A stretch of 64,000 bases of DNA from Microbacterium sp. LWH7-1.2 (lineage in GTDB: Bacteria > Actinomycetota > Actinomycetes > Actinomycetales > Microbacteriaceae), in NCBI RefSeq assembly GCF_038397755.1, contig NZ_CP151637.1:496001-560000 (forward strand). Direction: 5' to 3'. Positions 60,103-64,000 of this stretch are shown in pieces. A model generated the notes under the pieces. It was not told the origin of the DNA and did not search any database. It saw only the letters and a program-made list of their open reading frames with translations. Position 1 is the first letter of the stretch. The number at the start of each line of letters is the position of its first letter. The position numbers and the translations under genes are program-made.

Positions 60103-61474
60103 TTGTCGGCGACGCTTGAGAACTGGTCAGTTCCGACGCCTTGCATTCCAGCGGTCATCGCAACGAGGGCTGATTCTCGGACATTAGCAGGGTGGCGAAG
60201 AGGTCCGCGGGTGCGCGGTCGCCGAGCGTCATTCGGGGTCGGCGATTGAGCTCGTCCTCGACTCTGGCGAGGTCCCGCGGCGTGTGGACGGCGAGGTTCG
60301 TCGACTTGGGGAAGTACTGGCGCAGCAACCCGTTTGTGTTTTCGTTGCTGCCGCGTTGCCAGGGGCTGGCGGCGTCGCAGAAGTAGATCTTCGTGCCGGT
60401 GTCGGCGGTGATGTCGAGGTGCTTGGCCATCTCGGTGCCTTGATCCCAGGTCAGCGTCCGCCGCAGCCCCTGCGGGAGAGCGCGGAGGGCCCGCACCAAT
60501 GCTGCGTGCAGTTCGGATGAGGTGGGCGCGTTCAGGTGCAGCAGCTTCACGTAGCGGGTCTGCCGCTCTACGAGTGTGCCGATCGCGGAGCGGTGGTGCG
60601 GGCCGACGATGAGGTCGCCCTCCCAGTTGCCCGCCACCGATCTGTCTGTCGGTTCGAACTCGCGGTCGTGGATCGACAGCATCGGCTGCGCGAACCGGCG
60701 TCCGGCTCGGATCAGGCGGGTGTGCGCCCTGCGGTGGTCGCGTCCTGTCCGCAGCGGTGACGGGTCGGGTTTGCGGAGAAGCCCTGTTCCGGGCCGGTAG
60801 ATCGCGAGATAGATGCTCTCCGTCGCGACCCGCATGCCGGCATCGTCGGGGTGTGCGGCGCGCAGGGCGCGGCTGATCTGCTGCGGACTCCACCGCTCCT
60901 TCAATCTCGCCTTCACGTACGTGCGCAGCACTGGATTGGTCGACAGCTTCAACGGCTTCGGGCGCCGGCGACGGGTCGCGGCGATGCTGTGCGCGTGGAA
61001 CGGTCGGTACTGGCCGGACTCATGTGCGTTGCGTCGCAGCTCCCTACTGATCGTCGACGGCGACCGGCCCAGCGTCTTGGCGATCTCCGTCGGTCCGGCG
61101 CCCCTGCTCGCGAGGTCGGCGATCCGGATGCGTTCCTCCTCGGACAGGAAGCGGGGCGAGATGGGGCGAAGCGCAAGCGGCTCGAGCGGCGGCACGACTT
61201 TCACCGTGCCATCCTTTCGCCGCACCGTCGTGCCGTCTCTCCAGATATACGCCGTGGTGCGCACGACACCGACCTCGCGCGCCGCGGCGGCCAACGGCCA
61301 CCCTTGCGCGAGCAGCTCCATGAACCGCTTCCGCGCCAACGACTTCGGCCTCCGCCCAGGACCCTTCGGAACACGACGTGACGACAACATGACCTCCAAC
61401 TGGTGTGATCACGTTGCGACGATCACTGGAAACCACCCCGCCGGAACTGACCAGTTTTCAACCGCCGCCGACAA
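60103..61474 (-). mobile_element. IS30-family insertion sequence, complete (1372 bp)
   Basis: Terminal inverted repeats of 33 bp: left 60103-60135, right 61442-61474, with 30 of 33 positions matching (both begin TTGTCGGCG on their own strand and share AACTGGTCAGTTCCG). The element is flanked by the 3-bp direct repeat CAT at 60100-60102 and 61475-61477, the target duplication. It carries a single transposase gene in the leftward direction. Intact ends and gene suggest a recent insertion. Confidence 0.9.
60155..61390 (-). CDS. IS30 family transposase
   Basis: A transposase of about 411 residues. Two N-terminal HTH regions (LAAAAREVGVVRTTAYIWRD and GPTEIAKTLGRSPSTISREL) bind the inverted repeats; the catalytic core has D in WEGDLIVGPHHRSAIGTLV, D in RRTLTWDQGTEMAKH and E in QRGSNENTNGLLRQYFPKS, completing the DDE triad with the usual IS30 ending (NRRPRMTLGDRAPADLF). 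The start is uncertain: ATG at 61390, TTG at 61399 and TTG at 61387 are all in frame near GGAGG. Confidence 0.93.
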   Translation of the reverse strand: MLSSRRVPKGPGRRPKSLARKRFMELLAQGWPLAAAAREVGVVRTTAYIWRDGTTVRRKDGTVKVVPPLEPLALRPISPRFLSEEERIRIADLASRGAGPTEIAKTLGRSPSTISRELRRNAHESGQYRPFHAHSIAATRRRRPKPLKLSTNPVLRTYVKARLKERWSPQQISRALRAAHPDDAGMRVATESIYLAIYRPGTGLLRKPDPSPLRTGRDHRRAHTRLIRAGRRFAQPMLSIHDREFEPTDRSVAGNWEGDLIVGPHHRSAIGTLVERQTRYVKLLHLNAPTSSELHAALVRALRALPQGLRRTLTWDQGTEMAKHLDITADTGTKIYFCDAASPWQRGSNENTNGLLRQYFPKSTNLAVHTPRDLARVEDELNRRPRMTLGDRAPADLFATLLMSENQPSLR

Positions 61475-61691
61475 CATTCAGCTCTGGCAAGAGGGCGCCC
61501 TCCCGGCACGCCTCATTTGGCGCGCCGAACGCTGGCGCATCATCGATCAGCCCTCCCTCCAATCCAGTGGCCCACTCTGGGACAACTGGCGCTTCACCGC
61601 CCGATCCGACGTTGATCACCGCACGGCCGTCATGGACGTCGAGCACGTCGGCGACCGCTAGATGCTTGTCGCCTCGTGGGACTAACCCGCC

Positions 61692-62000
61692 GTGGGGCAG
61701 AACCGTCGCTACGACCTGGTCGGGCGCGACATTGAAGGCGCCGACCGGCTGCGGGAGAGAACCGGCTCACCTATCGGCCTCTCGATCGACGAGGTGCGCG
61801 CCACTGGCCAGCGGCGAGATGCCCGCGAGCCCATCCCCGTGACGGCACGGCTCCAGTTTCAGGTCGCGCTTGTCGAACCTCGCGAGGTGGATGCCGTGGT
61901 GATTGCCTGGACGGACACGGCAGTGCTTGTCCGATGGTGCACACCGAACGGACACGAGCACCATGCGTGGATCTATGCCGGGGCGGTACGGCGGCGCTGA
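61692..62000 (+). CDS. Hypothetical protein (102 aa)
   Basis: A 102-residue protein, GTG start. Its C-terminal half is beta-rich and tryptophan-containing: QFQVALVEPREVDAVVIAWT, DTAVLVRWCTPNGHEHHAWI and YAGAVRRR, which could be a small SH3-like or RNA-binding fold. The first part (RYDLVGRDIEGADRLRERTG) is helical. It starts 30 nt after the DUF6504-like remnant on the same strand. Function unknown. Confidence 0.5.
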   Translation: MGQNRRYDLVGRDIEGADRLRERTGSPIGLSIDEVRATGQRRDAREPIPVTARLQFQVALVEPREVDAVVIAWTDTAVLVRWCTPNGHEHHAWIYAGAVRRR

Positions 62001-62135
62001 GCTGACGGGTCTTGGCGCGGGGCGGGCGGGTCAATCGAACGCGGCCGGGACCATCTAGTCGTCAGGTCGGCGCCACCGCCGAGCCGTGAGTACCTCGGGT
62101 CTCATTCCACGCTGGTGTCGACCCCTCCTGGAAGG

Positions 62136-63953
62136 ATGAGCACCGTGGACGTTGAAGCGCTGGCGGTTGCCAAGATCCAGGCCATGGTCGCGCGCTGCCC
62201 ACATCTGAAGCCATTCATTGCGTCGAACGACAAGACCCCTTTCACCGACGGTCACATCGATGTGTATTCCGGGCTCGGTCAGAAGAAGACTGACTGGCTG
62301 GGAAGGGTGTCGGTGCAGGTCAAGGGTCGCTCGCACGCAGGGAAACACCCCACGCAGGTATCGTTCGGCGTCTCGCGCATCGATTTGCTCGGGTTCCAGC
62401 GAGACTCGGGCGTTCTGTACTTTCACGTCGCCGTCGACAAGCGCGGCCGCTGCACTCCCTACTACGCGCTCCTCTCACCGTTCACGATCGAGCACGTCTT
62501 GAATTCCGTGCCGGCCACGCAAGCGTCCATCTCGGTCGTGTTCAAGCGCTTCCCCAACCAGCCTGTCGAGATCGAGCGGATCGTCGCCCTCGCACTGAAG
62601 ACCCGTGACCAGCGAACGTCGGTCGGCTTTGACTCCGGTGTCTTCGAGAGGATGAAGAGCCTCACTGTCCACTCGGCGATCGATCTGGATCTCAGCGCTC
62701 CGTTACGGCTCACGCCGGATGAGCTGGACTACGCCCTCGAACTCACGACCGTGGGCGGACTTACCCTGCCGCTCGGTGGCGAGCTGCATATCTACCCCCA
62801 GACGTACCTGGAACAGGCGACAGACATTGCGATTGGCGCCGGCGGGGTCACGTATGAACATGTCTCCATTCGCCGCATTGACGAAGAGACTGTTGAAGTC
62901 CGCCTCGGGCCAGCCGTGACGCTTACGATGCGGGAGAACGGAACTCAGCGGATCTGGAACGTGGGTTACACCGCCCCAGGCAACTTCGATGAGCGGCTCA
63001 AGGCTACCCGCTTCCTTATCGGGTTGATCGAGAAGCAAGGCGTCGAGATTAATGGCGCGCCCAGCCCGCTCGGCGGCGCAACAGGTGACGTTGCCAGTCA
63101 TCTAGACGAACTCCGCGGCCATCTCTCATCTCTCTCGGAGCTGGAAGAGCTGTTTGACCACCTTGGGGTGGACGGTGCGCTGATCGATCTTGACGAGATC
63201 AGCACCCAAGCCTTCACCTGGCTGAAGGCGCTGCACCGAGCGTTTGTCCGCGGAGAGGAGCTGCGAAACGAGTCCGGCGACACCGCGCGGGGCCTGGTGC
63301 ATTTTGGGCCTTGGGCAGTGATGCTCATGACAGTGCGAGGCAGCGAGCCCGATACCTGGCGCTACATCGACCCGTTCGACCCGGCCGCACCCCATATGTT
63401 CCGCTGGAGCGCTGAGGATGACGATGCCGCCAATGCCTTCCCAGTCACCGCATATGACATCGTCGAGCAGGAGCACTTGCCAACGATTCTGAACCTCCGA
63501 CTCGATCGCATTCTGGATGCCTACGAGCCCATCGCGGACAGCGACCGCACGATGAGTCTCGCCAACCAGCGCGTCCTGGCGCTCGTCCTCGCGGCAGACT
63601 CGAAGGCGGTGCGAAAGGAAGAGTTCCTCCGCGCCGCGAGTGCGCTCAACGAATGGATCATCGAGCACGAGGGCGAGACGCCCGTCCACCTCATCAACCG
63701 TTGGCAGATACTTCATCGGACCACCGGACTCTCTACCGAGCAGCTGAAGATGATCCGCGCTACGAGGCGGGAGGCTGGACGGTCAATTCTGGCGATGGCG
63801 GAGGAGGTCGAGCTGTCATGCGCGATCTTGCTCGGCGATCCGGACGACGTAGCGTATCTCCTCAGCGAGATCGCCGAGGACAAGCTCGCGACGATTCGGA
63901 CCTGGCCAATCTGGAACCTTCGCCCTACAGAGCCAGGTGTGCTTGAGGCGTAG
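62136..63953 (+). CDS. DUF4365-like PD-(D/E)XK nuclease-domain protein (605 aa)
   Basis: The N-terminal 140 residues look like a DUF4365/restriction-endonuclease-like domain: an acidic residue in FTDGHIDVYSGLGQKKTDW, then GRVSVQVKGRSHAGKH with the Q-x-K pair, and a YFHVAVDKRGRCTPYYALLS strand region. The middle is beta-rich, and the C-terminal 200 residues are helical (NQRVLALVLAADSKAVRKEE, EEVELSCAILLGDPDDVAYL). Defence proteins often pair such a nuclease domain with a large unknown region. GTG at 62145 with GGAAGG nine nt upstream is an alternative start. The next gene begins two nt after its stop. Confidence 0.6.
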   Translation: MSTVDVEALAVAKIQAMVARCPHLKPFIASNDKTPFTDGHIDVYSGLGQKKTDWLGRVSVQVKGRSHAGKHPTQVSFGVSRIDLLGFQRDSGVLYFHVAVDKRGRCTPYYALLSPFTIEHVLNSVPATQASISVVFKRFPNQPVEIERIVALALKTRDQRTSVGFDSGVFERMKSLTVHSAIDLDLSAPLRLTPDELDYALELTTVGGLTLPLGGELHIYPQTYLEQATDIAIGAGGVTYEHVSIRRIDEETVEVRLGPAVTLTMRENGTQRIWNVGYTAPGNFDERLKATRFLIGLIEKQGVEINGAPSPLGGATGDVASHLDELRGHLSSLSELEELFDHLGVDGALIDLDEISTQAFTWLKALHRAFVRGEELRNESGDTARGLVHFGPWAVMLMTVRGSEPDTWRYIDPFDPAAPHMFRWSAEDDDAANAFPVTAYDIVEQEHLPTILNLRLDRILDAYEPIADSDRTMSLANQRVLALVLAADSKAVRKEEFLRAASALNEWIIEHEGETPVHLINRWQILHRTTGLSTEQLKMIRATRREAGRSILAMAEEVELSCAILLGDPDDVAYLLSEIAEDKLATIRTWPIWNLRPTEPGVLEA

Positions 63954-63955
63954 CC

Positions 63956-64000
63956 GTGCCCGCCAAGGTCAAGCAGCTGCCTTCCGAGGGTGCGGCGGGG
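63956..64000 (+). CDS. Start of a gene cut by the window end
   Basis: A GTG two nt after the previous stop opens a frame MPAKVKQLPSEGAAG that continues to the window edge. Only 15 residues are visible, so no family can be named. The tight spacing indicates that it is translated with the DUF4365-like gene, and it may be the second component of the same system. Confidence 0.4.
   Translation, partial: MPAKVKQLPSEGAAG

Larger units (their letters stand above)
60077..61661 (+). pseudogene. DUF6504-like small gene split by IS30
   Basis: Removing the IS element and one copy of its CAT duplication joins 60077-60102 to 61478-61661 in frame and gives a 69-residue protein: MRLAIREDIQLWQEGALPAR, LIWRAERWRIIDQPSLQSSG, PLWDNWRFTARSDVDHRTAV, MDVEHVGDR. 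The PARLIWRAERWRI...NWRFTAR pattern resembles DUF6504, often found beside SOS mutagenesis genes (imuB/dnaE2) in actinobacteria. AGGAGG lies four nt before the ATG. The gene is disrupted after eight codons and cannot make its product. Confidence 0.65.

Noticed and set aside
60813..61661. A plus-strand frame of 282 residues across the IS30 element
   Set aside because: It is the antisense of the transposase followed by the tail of the interrupted DUF6504-like gene.
1..64000. CRISPR arrays, rRNA genes and phage structural genes
   Set aside because: No regularly spaced repeat-spacer units, no rRNA-like sequence and no capsid, terminase or tail proteins were found by reading the window.

Overview
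The window reads as a high-GC actinobacterial chromosome. The order ilvE - fumarylacetoacetate hydrolase - MFS - gltX - tRNA-Gln, frequent GTG starts and protein similarity recalled from memory point to Microbacterium or a close Microbacteriaceae relative (inference). No rRNA, CRISPR array or complete prophage structural module was seen.

Layout. (1) 1-6.48 kb is core chromosome: the end of ilvE with a strong terminator, an FAH-family gene and an MFS exporter, a class V aminotransferase divergent from a LysR regulator, then gltX and tRNA-Gln(CTG). (2) 6.5-11.2 kb begins an accessory region right after tRNA-Gln: a small excisionase, a complete tyrosine integrase, a truncated second integrase, IS110-like debris and a diacylglycerol-kinase-like gene. 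(3) 11.34-15.7 kb starts with the 3' half of a tRNA-Ala(GGC), followed by a second excisionase/integrase pair and small cargo genes including a NERD-domain membrane protein. (4) 15.9-21.7 kb is a redox and efflux island: cupin, MmyB-type regulator, NAD(P)-binding protein, aldo-keto reductase, DHA2 exporter, SDR and an FMN-binding lipoprotein. Two of its promoter regions share a 21-nt element. (5) 22.0-27.7 kb is a defence locus: a DUF5677-like gene followed by a complete QatABCD operon. (6) 27.96-43.75 kb is one leftward conjugation operon from an ArdC-like protein and a primase through ParB, a peptidoglycan hydrolase, T4SS membrane proteins, two ATPases, SSB and DUF4913. Most of its genes are coupled by GTGA/ATGA overlaps. 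(7) 43.95-47.3 kb runs divergently: XRE regulator, ImmA/IrrE protease, multi-TM protein and alpha/beta hydrolase. (8) 47.5-49.5 kb has a HTH/excisionase-like protein, tRNA-Arg(CCT) and a third integrase ending 4 nt from the tRNA. (9) 49.7-58.6 kb holds decayed defence genes (AlbA_2-like and TIR-like remnants), an MBL-fold protein, 17-nt iterons, a MobF relaxase, two divergent GIY-YIG proteins and a MarR operon with a perfect 26-bp palindromic operator. (10) 58.7-64 kb has a PIN-like protein, an IS30 element that splits a small gene next to a LexA-like box, and a PD-(D/E)XK-like protein followed by a gene cut by the window end.

How it works together. The left part is housekeeping. Three tRNA-associated integration modules have stacked mobile DNA behind gltX. 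The T4SS operon and the MobF relaxase together make a near-complete conjugation system, although they are about 8 kb apart with integrase 3 between them. The XRE/ImmA pair beside the transfer promoter resembles the ImmR/ImmA switch of ICEBs1, here extended by a membrane protein and a hydrolase. That four-gene set is the best candidate for an undescribed system. QatABCD is the clearest known defence cargo. Frameshifted remnants around 50-52 kb and the IS30 insertion show ongoing decay at the right end.
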